Positions 31,957-42,683 of a stretch of DNA of 64,000 nucleotides are shown here, in pieces (positions within the stretch are counted from its first letter, which is position 1; every line of letters begins with the position of its first letter). The DNA comes from Nitzschia sp. DOCU1. Taxonomy: Eukaryota > Bacillariophyta > Bacillariophyceae > Bacillariales > Bacillariaceae. The stretch lies in the NCBI GenBank assembly GCA_951394045.1, contig OX595988.1, positions 310,001-374,000 of the forward strand, given 5' to 3'. The notes beneath the pieces were generated by a model. The model was not told the DNA's origin and ran no database searches. It was given only the letters and a program-made list of their open reading frames with translations. The translations under genes were made by a program, and so were the position numbers.

Positions 31957-34308
31957 TTACTTGCTGGGCGACATCACACTCTTGACGAAGTAGGATAGCA
32001 GTGTGCCAGCACAAGCGTTGGCATCCTTGCTATTGGTGGTTGCAACCCCACCGGCTGCCTCTCTTTGTTTCTTTTCTGCCAAATAGCGAGTACCCAGGCC
32101 AAGGACATTGCCCTTTAGTTTACCAATGGATTTTACATCACCAATAGGGATTCCATCCATCATAGCCCTCATCGCAACTAACACCGTGTACTGGACATCG
32201 TCGGTTAGCTTTTCCAACTCCTCATCGTTCAAACTATTACCAATGGAAAGCTGCTTTTCCTGATCAGGTGTCCAGGAGGCTTGCAGTAGCTCCATTGCTG
32301 CACGGTACTTGGACTGATCTTTGTCGCTGAAAATGGAGAGGTGCAGCTTGTGCAGTTGACCACGATGCCTCTGCAACCTCCCGTCCCCATACATGTCTTG
32401 TAGTACATGCTTTAACTCAACTCCGGACCCTCCCTTTTTAGCAACAAGTGCTGCCTTTGATCCATATACCAGCATTGCCTTCATCTTGTTGCTGGGAGTA
32501 ACAGCTTTTGCAGCAACACTAGCCATCAATCCACTTTCAGGGCTGGTCACATGCGACGCCGCTGTCGGTAGGTTGTTGACAGAATCTTCATCTGAAACAT
32601 CGTCAATCTCAGCCAATCTGCGTTTACTGCCCAATAGTTTCATCAATTTCTCGTTTTGTTTGATGATCACAGCATTCTGTGCCATCAATGCACTGTGCTG
32701 CGACAGCACTTGACTCAACAGCATGGATTGTTGCTGCTGGATCGACTGTTGCTGCTGCAGCATTTCTGTATGTTTTCCCACCACAGGTACAAGATTTTGA
32801 CGGTTCGCATACTCGATGCCAACATTATTGCGGCTCCTGAAATCGTCACCAATCGCTTGGCTCCATTTAGTCAGAAGCTCCATTGCATGGTTTGTGTCTC
32901 TTGCAATATTCTGCTCCAACATAACACGGATCAATTTTTCATTCATGGGATTTGTCGTGTTGTACTTTGCCAACGACTGTGGAAAATATAGAATTGCAGA
33001 AGCAGTGCACGTCCATAAGAAGGGAGTCAAAAAGATGCTGTAGTCCAAGCCAACAAACTTTGGACCCGAGATAATGTAGAGATGGTTGTGAAACTTGCGA
33101 ATTTTCTGCAGGTCGTCTTCTGGCAGTGTTGGCGGAATGCGCATTGGTAGATTGTTTGCATTTGGATCAAACCAACCTGCCAAGGAGCAGAAAGGAGGAT
33201 AAGTCAATGCTGGCGCCACATCACGATATGCGGGCTTGTCTGCTGTATCGCTGGGTGCCCAGCAGCCCCTTGTTACTCGTTGCTCACGAGTTATGTCACG
33301 ATTGTTGATTGCAAGAAAATTGTTGGACCCCATGCGCAGACTTTTGGCTGTAGTGCTTTTGCGATATGATTGGTCACAATATTGACGCAGCCACTTAGTC
33401 GTTTGAGTTGCAACTGATGCATCAGAAATGGCATGCAACGAGGGGAACATGAATTTGGCAATTTGTGCATCGCGTTCCGAGCGATACAGCCCATTCTCAG
33501 CTGCAAAAAAGCAAGCAAATGCATGGTAGAGGTCTGTCTCCAAGTCTGAATCCGGGGGATTGCTCCCAAAAGTAAGGGGTGTCTTCTTCAACACCTTGAG
33601 TTGACGCCACATGGTTTCAAAATGTTCAAAATTGGTGTCCCACACACAGTCGTCATACCGTAGAAACTTGGGCTCGCCACCACGACCTACTCCATAGTAT
33701 GTCATCATAATGATGGCTCGCTTCTCAAAGTTCTGATTTGTTCTTGTTGCTTCCTTTATAATCATTGACATGATGGAGTGCAGGTCCCTTCCCTGCTTTG
33801 AACTCCAGTTAGAATTGCTTCGTTCCTTGAAACGAACATACTCAGAGCGTACAACACGATACAGTGGTCGAGTATTTGCGTCCTGTGAGTCTGTGCCCTT
33901 GTCAAACTGACTTCGTTTTGCAATGTTTTGGAGCCGGTCCACAACGTCTTTGGACCATTCTTCATCATTCCAGGCCTCGTGACTTGGAAACTTTGCTTTG
34001 AGGGCCTCTCGTACATTCCCCCAGTACTTTGCCTTGGACGAGGCCTCCAAGAATTTTCCACTTGTATTGTTCTGTAGAATCTTTGATTCAGCATACCACT
34101 CTCCAAATGATTCTAGAAGAATTTGCATGTTATCAGCTTCGACGTAGACTTCAGTGATGTCATCCAGAAGTGGGTCACCACGGTCCTCTTGGAATCGATT
34201 GAAGGATGCGATGCCAGAATTACGCAGAGCCTTGGTTGCCTTTGCACGACCATACATCGTCTTGCGTAGGCTAACATTGTTCGTTGCAAGGTTGAGCTGA
34301 GTAGACAT
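31957..34308 (-). CDS. 783-aa tyrosine-recombinase-like protein of a mobile element
   Basis: ATG at 34308, single exon, no internal stop. Residues 195-365 look like a YR catalytic domain: YYGVGRGGEPKFLRYDD (Arg209, then Glu), AKSLRMGSNNF (Arg325, with Lys322 where His of HxxR is usual), TRGCW (347-350) and a candidate nucleophile Tyr361 in DKPAYRD. The loss of the box-II His is unusual but is seen in some YRs. Residues 50-190 would be the helical core-binding domain. Residues 510-560 are a Gln-rich coiled coil (EMLQQQQSIQQQQSMLLSQ), as in many algal YR elements. The C-terminus (640-783) is unknown. The gene is convergent with RusA and divergent from the zinc-finger YR. The YR assignment rests on motif order and context, not strong identity. 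Confidence 0.62.
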   Translation of the reverse strand: MSTQLNLATNNVSLRKTMYGRAKATKALRNSGIASFNRFQEDRGDPLLDDITEVYVEADNMQILLESFGEWYAESKILQNNTSGKFLEASSKAKYWGNVREALKAKFPSHEAWNDEEWSKDVVDRLQNIAKRSQFDKGTDSQDANTRPLYRVVRSEYVRFKERSNSNWSSKQGRDLHSIMSMIIKEATRTNQNFEKRAIIMMTYYGVGRGGEPKFLRYDDCVWDTNFEHFETMWRQLKVLKKTPLTFGSNPPDSDLETDLYHAFACFFAAENGLYRSERDAQIAKFMFPSLHAISDASVATQTTKWLRQYCDQSYRKSTTAKSLRMGSNNFLAINNRDITREQRVTRGCWAPSDTADKPAYRDVAPALTYPPFCSLAGWFDPNANNLPMRIPPTLPEDDLQKIRKFHNHLYIISGPKFVGLDYSIFLTPFLWTCTASAILYFPQSLAKYNTTNPMNEKLIRVMLEQNIARDTNHAMELLTKWSQAIGDDFRSRNNVGIEYANRQNLVPVVGKHTEMLQQQQSIQQQQSMLLSQVLSQHSALMAQNAVIIKQNEKLMKLLGSKRRLAEIDDVSDEDSVNNLPTAASHVTSPESGLMASVAAKAVTPSNKMKAMLVYGSKAALVAKKGGSGVELKHVLQDMYGDGRLQRHRGQLHKLHLSIFSDKDQSKYRAAMELLQASWTPDQEKQLSIGNSLNDEELEKLTDDVQYTVLVAMRAMMDGIPIGDVKSIGKLKGNVLGLGTRYLAEKKQREAAGGVATTNSKDANACAGTLLSYFVKSVMSPSK

Positions 34309-34700
34309 GATGATGATGGTAGGTGAAAAACAATGATGGATGGAGACTTAGTAGTACAGTACTTGCAGCCGACCTGTGAGCAATGACAATGACGACGAGT
34401 TGAGTCTTATTGCATCCACAATTTTGTCGCCGACACGATTCATAGGTGAGCACATGATTACAGTACATACCTAGTACATACCCCGAAAGTTGTACGAAAC
34501 TTGTACGAAACTTGCCTCATTTAGGGCGGAAAAAGGCAAAAGAGACTGGGCTCCCAAGCCCCCTTTTTTCCAGGAAAATCACGCAAATTATTTTTTCAGC
34601 CAAGGCTCCTTCAGTTTTGTCGGCCATCCGGGACGACATTATTATCCTGCACTCCTTTTGGCGCATTGGCCACAAAACAATTCGAGCCCTCCTTAAAAAA
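34309..34700. promoter_or_regulatory. Shared intergenic region of the two divergent YR genes
   Basis: 392 bp between the start of the 783-aa gene (-) and the zinc-finger YR (+). It contains a short tandem repeat (TTGTACGAAACTTGTACGAAAC, 34,491-34,514, quoted in overlap) just beside the plus-strand leader. It could be a two-way promoter. Confidence 0.3.
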
Positions 34701-37245
34701 ATGTCAGAAGAACCACGAGGCCCACGCAATGCTATTTGCGCTCTAGGGGATGACTGCAAGCACCCAACTACAAAGCAGGTGACAAATAACGAGCGATGCA
34801 TTGATTGCCACCAGAATGTCCACGCCTGCTGTGGTGTATTTGTTGGGGACCATCCTGACCATTTAAACCACAAGTGCTATAAGTGCGTCGTGGCCAATGC
34901 AGCAGCAGTAGCCCAAGAAAATAACGAGGATGCCGATGACGATGCCGACGACGATACCCACAACGATACCGACGACGACGATGCTGACATCGATGCAAGA
35001 GACAACAGAACTCCTCTAAGAAGGTCTAGGCAACCACCGCCTGCTGACCAGCACAATGAAGATCTGAGGCAGGCGATTCGAAACAACATGAATTTGGATC
35101 ATGTGAAAAGCAACTCCCGTGCCCCAGCTACATACTACAAGCATGGGAAAGAGAACGAACGCTTCATCCTGTGGCTCTACCGGAGTGAATACGTCAATCC
35201 GTGCTTAACTGCAAATTTCAATCTCTTATTGGAGGAACATGAAAAGGACATCGAGTACCCCAATAAATTGTTGAAAAAGTGTGAAGGATTATCACAGCCT
35301 GAATGTGATATCCTTCAAGAAGAATTCCGCAATGTTGAACTTAAAAAGTTCATTGGTGAATGTCTTGGTGTAGGAGGACACCCCCTGGGTCAGCAGACAG
35401 TCTACAAGAGCGGCGATATGATGTTGATATGAGTAGAAAGTTTACCATGGGCGTGGGGGAAATTCTGAAAGGTGTCCAGCGAGTATCAAGAATAGCTAGA
35501 CAAGCAGGTGAAGGTAACATAGAAGAGGGCAAGCGGGAGCTTCCATACAATCTTTACTGCAAGTTCAATGAATGGTGCGTCAATGAAGGGTCAAAAGAAG
35601 CAGCATTTGAACGGGCCTACAGTGTACATACTTGGAACCTTGCATGTCGTGGTGACTCTACAGCTAGGATTCATACAAAGCACTTGATCTTCCGTGCAGA
35701 TTCAACTGGAATTCCATTTGCCCATTCAAAGGAAGATCAAGAGGGAGAGGACCGGCGAAAGAAAAAGCCACAGCACGTGTATGCTAATCCTTTTGATTAT
35801 CGTGCTGACTACATGTCAGCAACGTTTGAATATTTGGTCTGCTTTCCAGGTGTACTTGCCGACCGGGATGGCCCACTCTTTCCCACTCAGGGAAAAGGCG
35901 AGTTGGTTAAAAGCCGCTTCTCCAAGATTATGGGTAAGCTTTTGACTAAGCACAAGGAAGAGCTGGGGCAATTTGGCTATGAGGTGGAGGATGTAGGAAT
36001 ACATTCATGGCAGCAAAGGCGCAATATCGTTTATGAGTTCCGGGTCAACCGCTGGTCCAAGTGCAGCAGCCACTTGTATTCGTGGTGGGCACACAATGGG
36101 GGCTGTAAGGGATGTCTATGTGCTGCACGAGCGAGCTGGAGACCACTATTGTGGCCATGTCTTGAGTGGCCTCCCTATCAACCAGCCCGAGTTTGCAGCA
36201 TCCCACCCTGATTTTGTGCCTGTGAAGGACGGGATGACCGACACTGAGCTGGCTACAGAGAAAGCCAGGGTGGACTCTAGAGTGAATGGGGCTCTAGACT
36301 TATTATTTGGAAAAGCTCAAATTGATGCCATCCCCATTGTCCGAGTGTTTCTGAGAATTGGCCTTGCGAGCCATTTGAAACATCGTAGTGCAGTTGCAGA
36401 GTCCTACCCTCTCAATTTGCCTATCCGCAATAGTCCCTTGTTCACAGCCATTGTCAGAGTTTGTGAAGATATCACTGCCCTGGGAGAATGGTGGACAGGC
36501 ATACGCAACTGGAATCCCTCCCCATGCTATGTTGCTTGCTAGGAACGAAGAGCTCAAAACGTTAATCAAGGTGGTGATCCCGGAAATGGAAAAAATGATG
36601 GATGATCAAACAATGTGCGGGAATCTATCTGAGTCCAGGATGCACCAAGTGGTTCAGACCGAACAATTCAGCATTCAACAAGAGCTGCAGAAACTCAAAG
36701 ACCTATTCTTGGCTACGCAGCAAGGCCAGCAACAGGCCATTGCATCAATTGAAGGTGGGCAAGCAACAGCATACCAGTGATGGCTTATTGCAGGGGAATT
36801 CCGTCGTGTGCCACTGGACTGGATATTTCCAATGGGATCTCTTCTTCATGTGTACCAATATTGACACCATGGGGACGAGGAAAAAAAGATCTCTCCATTG
36901 AAGAAGCTTGAGCGTAGGGATGTTTCATGTTTCAAGGGGGATAAGAAGTGGTATGTGAAGAATCTTGTGGAGGTGAAACGGATCTTCCACCTCTTGGATG
37001 CAACAGCTGCTGAGTTGGGTTTGCTGAAAACAAACCCAACTCGGGAGGACACCAACAATGCATTTTATGGGGCCAGAGAGGCTGCGTTTGGAAGCATCAC
37101 AAACCAGACCCCGAAAGGTAGAAAGCAAAACTGGTCCAAAATTGGATGGTCCACCATGGTGAGGTATATCCTCAAAAAGAGCAAAGGGGATGGTGATGCA
37201 GAAGAAAGGAGTATCAATAGCAATGGCAGTGTCATCAACTTTTAG
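34701..37245 (+). pseudogene. Zinc-finger tyrosine recombinase, multiply frameshifted
   Basis: The ATG at 34701 opens MSEEPRGPRNAICALGDDCK, with a Cys/His cluster (CALGDDC...CIDCHQNVHACCGVF...HKCYKC) that looks like a treble-clef or PHD/RING-type zinc finger, then an Asp-rich linker. The frame breaks near 35,430 and continues in the next (35,438-36,010): LACRGDSTARIHTKHLIF with the catalytic Arg, IPFAHSKEDQEG, HVYANP and VGIHSWQ. It shifts again near 36,020 to AAATCIRGGHTMGAVRDVYV (candidate Tyr) and AGDHYCGHVLSGLP. More shifts follow near 36,500 and 36,800, ending at 37,245 with WYVKNLVEVKRIFHLLDA. The order is that of a large YR family common in diatoms and other algae. At least four frameshifts mean it is inactive. 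Confidence 0.7.
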
Positions 37246-37414
37246 TAGTGAATATTAATGTCCTCTTGTCGTCGACTTGTGCAAGCAAATATTTATGTGA
37301 AAATATTTGGCTCTCTGGACTTGCCAAAAGTTGTCGAGTAAGTCCATGACCCCTACCAGGGGGGTAGTAGTGTAAATGTCGGCCAAAGAAGACCGGAAAA
37401 TTCGCCAGATGTTA

Positions 37415-37640
37415 GGATCGTCCTTGGTGCAAGTCTTTAATCTCTTTCCAGACCATTAGCCATAAAAAATAATATTGTTGCGAGTGTCAGTATTATCTTT
37501 ATACAATAAAGAAGGGACAGAGAAAGACGAGCCTCGTCTCGCCAACGACGACGTGTCCAAAGTGGAAGGCTACGTACGCTCTACTAGTAGAGAGAGAGAG
37601 AGAGAGAGAGTCAAACCCCGCTGCAGCTGGGGTGAGGGGT
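37415..37640 (+). pseudogene. SERP1/RAMP4 3' end, right piece of unit B
   Basis: GGATCGTCCTTGGTGCAAGTCTTTAATCTCTTTC-like sequence (SSLVQVFNLF in SERP) followed by a deletion of most of the Pro/Glu tail, then CCATAAAAAATAATATTGTTG and the 3' spacer as in unit A. It continues the piece that stops at 31,070. A GA microsatellite lies at about 37,590-37,608. Confidence 0.78.
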
Positions 37641-39439
37641 AAGTTCGTATGACGAGAGAGAGTGTGTGTGCGCCTCGTAGTTTAGGGGTGCCATTCAGTT
37701 CGATGAGTAGCAGTAGAGACTCTATCAATAGCGACTGACTCTAGCTAGTATCGCACCATGATTGGTAGCTCCCATAAATCTGACCCGTTTGGACCGCTTT
37801 AGAGCACGGGCTATCTCTCGCGGTCAGACTGCGTGTACAGATTCCATTTCTGTACGTGGTTTCTCGGTCAAACTAATCAACCGACCATGATTTTTTGTCC
37901 CATAACCTATTAATTTGAATGAGGGCGTGCAGGGGCTATCTCTTTAGGGGATGTGGATACCCCCGTATCCACATTTGCCTATCTTTGTTACTACCGTAAC
38001 CACCAATCAGACTAGAAACCTTTTTTGTGACGCACACCAATGTATTTGGCGTAGCCAGCACTTTTCTTTTTGTATGGGCAGCATCGGCCCAATTGCCTAC
38101 CTTTACCACTTACTACTTGACGGAAGATGGTGAGCCACATTTCGACAATACTTTAAACAGCTCGTCATCCTGCACAGACCACTCATTCTGTTAAAGTAGA
38201 TATACTGTATTGTTAATCAGGACATTCTTGAAGCATTTGTTGAAGTAAACTGTTGCTAAAGCTGCTGGTTACGTTTCTTTCCCCTGTAGTTCTGTTGCAC
38301 TTCCCTTTGTCTTGATCTCTGGTCTTGCTACTTGCTCTTCATGTAATTGCGGAGGGCAATATTGCATTCTTTGATGCAGTTGAGGATATCTTGTTTTGAG
38401 TCAGGGTCAATGTCAAACTATGCTGGTCTTTTGCAGGCCTCTGTTTCGATAGTGCTGGTTGCTACACTATGAATGCCATTTGCTGGTTTGGAGTAGGATT
38501 AATGCCATGCATGTAACAATTCTTTTTTATTTATGCAAACACAGACCCATTGTTGAGCTTGGATTCCTCAGTTCCCCTTAAGTATGAAAATATCAACTTG
38601 CATTATGTATATTTATTGCATTCTCTTGTTTTGCATAGCAAAGAATCCTTTGCTTGCAAATACATAATGAAAGATTCCTTCATTTTCCTTTATGCATCTT
38701 CTGTTTGTGGTTAAAAAATCATAACAAGAGAATATTTGTTATAATTTTTTTAAACGCAAGATTCCATTTTTAATCTCGCAACAATGATTTAATGAAGAGA
38801 AGGACTCTAGGTTCCTTTTGAAGAAATATCAGCAATTTTGAGGGCATTTCAGATTTCTATTTGCTTTCCTCCAGCATACGGAACATTTGTTGCTCATTAC
38901 TAATGGTCAACCAAGATGCAAAATTGAAAATTGGCAGCATGATTCAACATTGAAATCCACGACTCCTTCATCGATGGCAAAATGATACCCACAACATCAC
39001 CGTCAAAATGACGACACTTCAGATGCCACCTGTCAATTATCTTATCAAGGATAACGATGATTCACCAAATACTCCAGGTGATGGGAGGCTCTACCATGGT
39101 TACTTCAATGACTCTAGTGCTGCTGGTGATTATGTTCTCAGGCTTGTAATGCTCAATTCCCACAATTGATTAGGGCTGACATTATGGGAGAAGTGACCCC
39201 CAAGCTCAACATGGGCTTAGAAGCAACAATTTTCTTCAATGGCAGGGTCCTGGGCATCTTAGACAGCAACTCCAAGAAAATGCTAAGTCGCTCTCGGTGG
39301 TCTCGGTTCTCCTCATGCCACATCATACGTGGGCCTTTATCCATAAAAGAGAAGTATCAAAACTTTTTGGCTCGTGGACCAACTTGTTAATGCCACCTCA
39401 CGCACGGCTCTCCAATCTGCTCCACAAGCTTGTCGGGGC
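37641..39439. other. AT-rich gene-free part of insertion 2
   Basis: Within the sequence that interrupts unit B (about 37.64-44.10 kb). No ORF has recognisable content. A perfect hairpin lies at 37951-37974 (ATGTGGATAC, CCCC loop, GTATCCACAT). The 38.2-38.9 kb part is unusually AT-rich for this window, which suggests foreign or old transposon sequence. Confidence 0.45.
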
Positions 39440-39675
39440 CACAGAAAAGGCTGAGATTGCAAAATTACTCCAGAGGCACAAGCTCCCAGGCCAAACACAA
39501 AACTTAGAGTTTTGGGACCTTGTGGTTGGAGAACTGCCACCAAGAAGGCATATATTTTCAAGCAGGGCTGACTTCTCTGGCCATCATCCACAGAGAGAGT
39601 GAAGCTAGTAGCATAAAGGAGCATTACAACAATCTGTTTTATGGGAATGAGAGTGACATATAGTGACATATTTTT
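39440..39675 (-). repeat. Left arm of a long inverted repeat
   Basis: Its reverse complement aligns with 42,675-42,745 (TATGTCACTATATGTCAC, then CAAAACAGATT) and, after an interruption of about 840 bp, with about 43,590-43,735 (ATGCCTTCTTGGTGGCAGTT, CCAACCAC, CCCAAAAC...GTTTTG). Similarity is moderate with indels. Confidence 0.65.
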
Positions 39676-40420
39676 ACACCATTTTGAGATATTTTTCAGT
39701 TAAGTTGCCAACAGTGCTTCCCCTTCGGAGGATGGGGGCCATCTGGCTTTGGCTTACAATGTGATTCGATTCATGAATCTTTTCAGTAAACTCCAAATGC
39801 TCACAGAACTGGGTAAACTCATCCAAGGTATGCTCAATCGGCTCGAAACCTTGCAGGATCATCTGTTGACGCCAACTGCTTGGGATAGCAAACTCTGCAT
39901 GTTCAATGATTTTGTCATTCGGATCGAACATCGCCAAATAATGGTTGAGGTGTTGGAATTCGCTAATGTACTCCTTCATTGTCATCTCCGACAACTTGCC
40001 ACACAAGCGGCGCATGTAACATTTCTGAGTCTGCAAAGCTTGAGCCGGTAGAACGTAGTTAGTCACTCCTTGGAGTGTAACTTTTAGGTTTTGAATCGAT
40101 TTGTTCCCAGTGGTCACTGCGGTCTCTTCGAACCTAGCAATAGCCTTTCTGGTGAGGATACGACGGTAGAAATCGTACCTCTGTGGACCTGTGGTCAAGT
40201 TCTGACCTTTGCTCACTTTATCCACCTTATCTTGCAGATGGAACCAGGTCTCGGCCGACTCATCGCCGTTGAAAGGAAGAATTGAGAGTTCAAACTGAGT
40301 CGAGTTGGGATCATTGGGAATGTTGTGACACTTGAAGGTGACAAGCTTCTCTTTGTTTACCACCACTTCCGCCTCACGTTGAATTGGGATTGGGCCCCGT
40401 TGGAAGCCCTTACACATCAT
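39674..40420 (-). CDS. Gag-like protein of an LTR retrotransposon (pol missing)
   Basis: 248 aa; ATG at 40420. The string AETWFHLQDKVDKVSKGQNL, then GPQRYDFYRRILTRKAIARFE, QALQTQKCYMRRLCGKLSEMTMKEYISEFQHLNHYLAMF and IPSSWRQQMILQGFEP follows the order found in Gag polyproteins of diatom retrotransposons (retrotransposon gag domain, PF03732-like). No zinc knuckle, protease, reverse transcriptase or integrase follows in any frame; the ORF ends exactly where the inverted repeat begins. It is therefore a captured or truncated fragment, although its own frame is intact. Gypsy-type is more likely than copia-type, but I cannot settle it. Confidence 0.65.
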   Translation of the reverse strand: MMCKGFQRGPIPIQREAEVVVNKEKLVTFKCHNIPNDPNSTQFELSILPFNGDESAETWFHLQDKVDKVSKGQNLTTGPQRYDFYRRILTRKAIARFEETAVTTGNKSIQNLKVTLQGVTNYVLPAQALQTQKCYMRRLCGKLSEMTMKEYISEFQHLNHYLAMFDPNDKIIEHAEFAIPSSWRQQMILQGFEPIEHTLDEFTQFCEHLEFTEKIHESNHIVSQSQMAPILRRGSTVGNLTEKYLKMV

Positions 40421-41465
40421 GTCATTTCAAGGGATAGTGACGCCGGCCGCAACAGTTGAGTTTGCAATCTTCATTTGGAATGTCTTGGTCTTGATCACAA
40501 TGATTGTGGTGGAATGTTAACACTATGCACTACATCATTTGTAGGATTGAAATAGTTATGAAAATTATGACTAGCTTTAGAAACAAACATGTTCATCATG
40601 TAGAGTTGTCTCGTAGCCTGCCGTAGCTCTAGTAGGCTTGAGACACTTGACATGTACCGGCACCAATGCGAACAGGGGGTCTATCCAACATGTGGTAGAC
40701 TAGCTATGATGTTCCACTAGTGTTCCTTGGAAGTCGTCATCTACTCTGAAATAAAGTATAGTTGTTTCAATGTCATTGAGATGCCAGATCTTAGATGGCA
40801 TTGACACTAGGATTGCATCCGCATACGACTAGCTGGAATTGCCTGTGATGCTTCCATCGCACAACATCACATCTTTGGTGACATCAATAGGTAATGGGCC
40901 TTGTCCGACAACGTCCATGTCTGGCCTGGCGTCCGTGTTAGTGTGGGATGCCTTTGTCGTGCTACGTCATCACATATGACTAACTAGACTAATAATATTC
41001 GTTCCAACAAGTGGACGTGTAAAGAAGCAGTGTACTGCAATAGACCTGAACTCCAGATAGTGATAAAAACAGGGTCTTTTTGGACTCTGTTTTCTGGGAA
41101 AAGTGATGTTCTTTCTTGGCATTGATCGCTGCCTTTTGCCTTTGGTTTGGTGCGTTGAGCCATCCCCATCAATACTTTTGGCAACTCAATGCATTGTTCC
41201 AACGCATGAGAATCATGTGTTGAGAATGAAGTGCTGGAATTCATGTCGATTCTTTGCTTACCAGGTTCGTACATTCAACTCTTTCTACCATATTATCTAC
41301 CATAAAAACAGCAATCATATATGTCGGAGGGATTCGCATCACATGCATTGTGTTCATTCGAGTCAACTTCGACAAGTTGTCACGTGGCGGCACAAAGTCA
41401 CACAATAAAGTGGCTATTGCTATTGTTGTCATTGGTTTTAACTTTGACGTTGTTTTACACATGCA
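40421..41465. other. Gene-free interior of insertion 2
   Basis: Between the gag-like ORF and the YR remnant. No recognisable ORF, LTR or RNA gene. Small ORFs (96-101 aa) overlap each other. Confidence 0.4.
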
Positions 41466-42683
41466 CTAAGTGATGTCTTGCAATGGCAGCTCTCTCCTTT
41501 TGCATTGCGTGCAGAATAGTACTGACACTTTCACCTGTCCCACCGCAAGCATCATAAATTTTATCAATTGCAACCAATGCCATCTCACCACTCCACACCA
41601 ACTTACCACTTTGTCCCAGAATATCTTTCTTTTACTGAAGACATGTTTCACTCGCCCTCTTTCTCGAGCTGTGAAAGATCTTGCTGCCTTGTTTCCACTA
41701 AGGCCATTCATCCACTCGTCCCACAGTTGATGCAGTGTTTTGGGGCATCGACTGAGCCTTGCATTATTCCCTTGTTGTAAGTGGTCTTCATGAAGTGGCT
41801 GACCATCATCATCTGCCACAACACGCCGGCCTGGCTGGCCTTCAATTCTATTCAGGTGTTGGAACACTCTATTGAAGCTTGCTGTCCATTCAGCCTTCGT
41901 CTGATCTTGCTGGGCTTTCAAGGCAGCCAGATGGACTTTCAACTCATGAATATCACATCGCAGAGCTCGCAGTGCCCCTCTTTCATCCTCGTTGTTTCTC
42001 ATTTGTTGCTGAGCAATATTTTCTGTAGGGTCACCAGTGCTGCCATCATCCAGGTCTGCCACCATCAGCACACCCTCTGTCTCATACAAATCAATTAGGA
42101 TTCTTGACACTGGATTCCAGTCTGCACCAAGACTGCCTTGAAGTACAACTCGGTCATTTTCATATGCTGATTGGATTGGCCGTAGTATCCCAATGGGGAT
42201 CATGTCGGCAACAGTGACTTCAAAAGCTGCCCAAAGAAGTGCTGTGCCTAGCACTCTGGGGACTTCCCGGTGAAATCCGTCTGAAGCAATATTTGAAACA
42301 ACATGCTAAAGTATCCAGTCTGTAGTAAAGCCACTACCGGTCTTCACTACATACCGAATTGGCCCTCCGACACGCAACCTCACAGCAATGTCCCCATCCG
42401 GCCATGGTAGATCTGCATTTGTATACCGATCTTGTTGTTGACTGTTCTGACCCCAACGTGCACGAAAATCCACATTAGCAGGCGTCCCACCTCTGCGGTG
42501 TGCTGCTGTAGTTCCATATTTGCAATTGGAGTGGGTACCAAGCTTCCCATCTTCGCAAGACATCAAATCAATAAACTCAGCATTTAGAATCTTCCTTAGT
42601 GCCAAGCTAACAAACAACGAGTTGGCCTGCATGTCGACAACATAAGTGAAAAATATGTCAAAATCATGTCGAAAGTATGTCAC
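41466..42683 (-). pseudogene. 3' half of a tyrosine recombinase with GCR1_C-like domain
   Basis: Read right to left: GTHSNCKYGTTAAHRRGG and FRARWGQNSQQQDRYTNADLPWPDGDIAVRLRVGGP (42,683-42,306; each piece is the YR box-II to Tyr region, with HS..K in place of HSxRK), a stop, then VLGTALLWAAFE, a coiled coil (LKVHLAALKAQQDQTKAEW) and a GCR1_C-like domain, PKTLHQLWDEWMNGLSGNKAARSF followed by ARERGRVKHVFSKRK. Near 41,600 a frameshift moves to VWSGEMALVAIDKIYDACGG, the rest of the domain. The N-terminal half is missing: the sequence stops at the inverted repeat at 42,683. It is distinct from the other three YRs here and inactive. Confidence 0.65.

Larger units (their letters stand above)
31071..37414. 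mobile_element. 6.3-kb insertion carrying RusA and tyrosine-recombinase genes
   Basis: The homology of the duplicated SERP exon breaks at GGATC (31066-31070) and resumes at GGATC (37415-37419), while the intact SERP gene has a single GGATC at that point. This is a clean insertion with a 5-bp flanking repeat. The ends share an inverted TTTTCCGGTC (about 31,077-31,087; complement GACCGGAAAA at 37,391-37,400). Inside are a RusA-type resolvase (+), a convergent 783-aa YR-like gene (-) and a zinc-finger YR pseudogene (+) that runs divergently from it. It may be one element or two nested ones. Confidence 0.65.
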
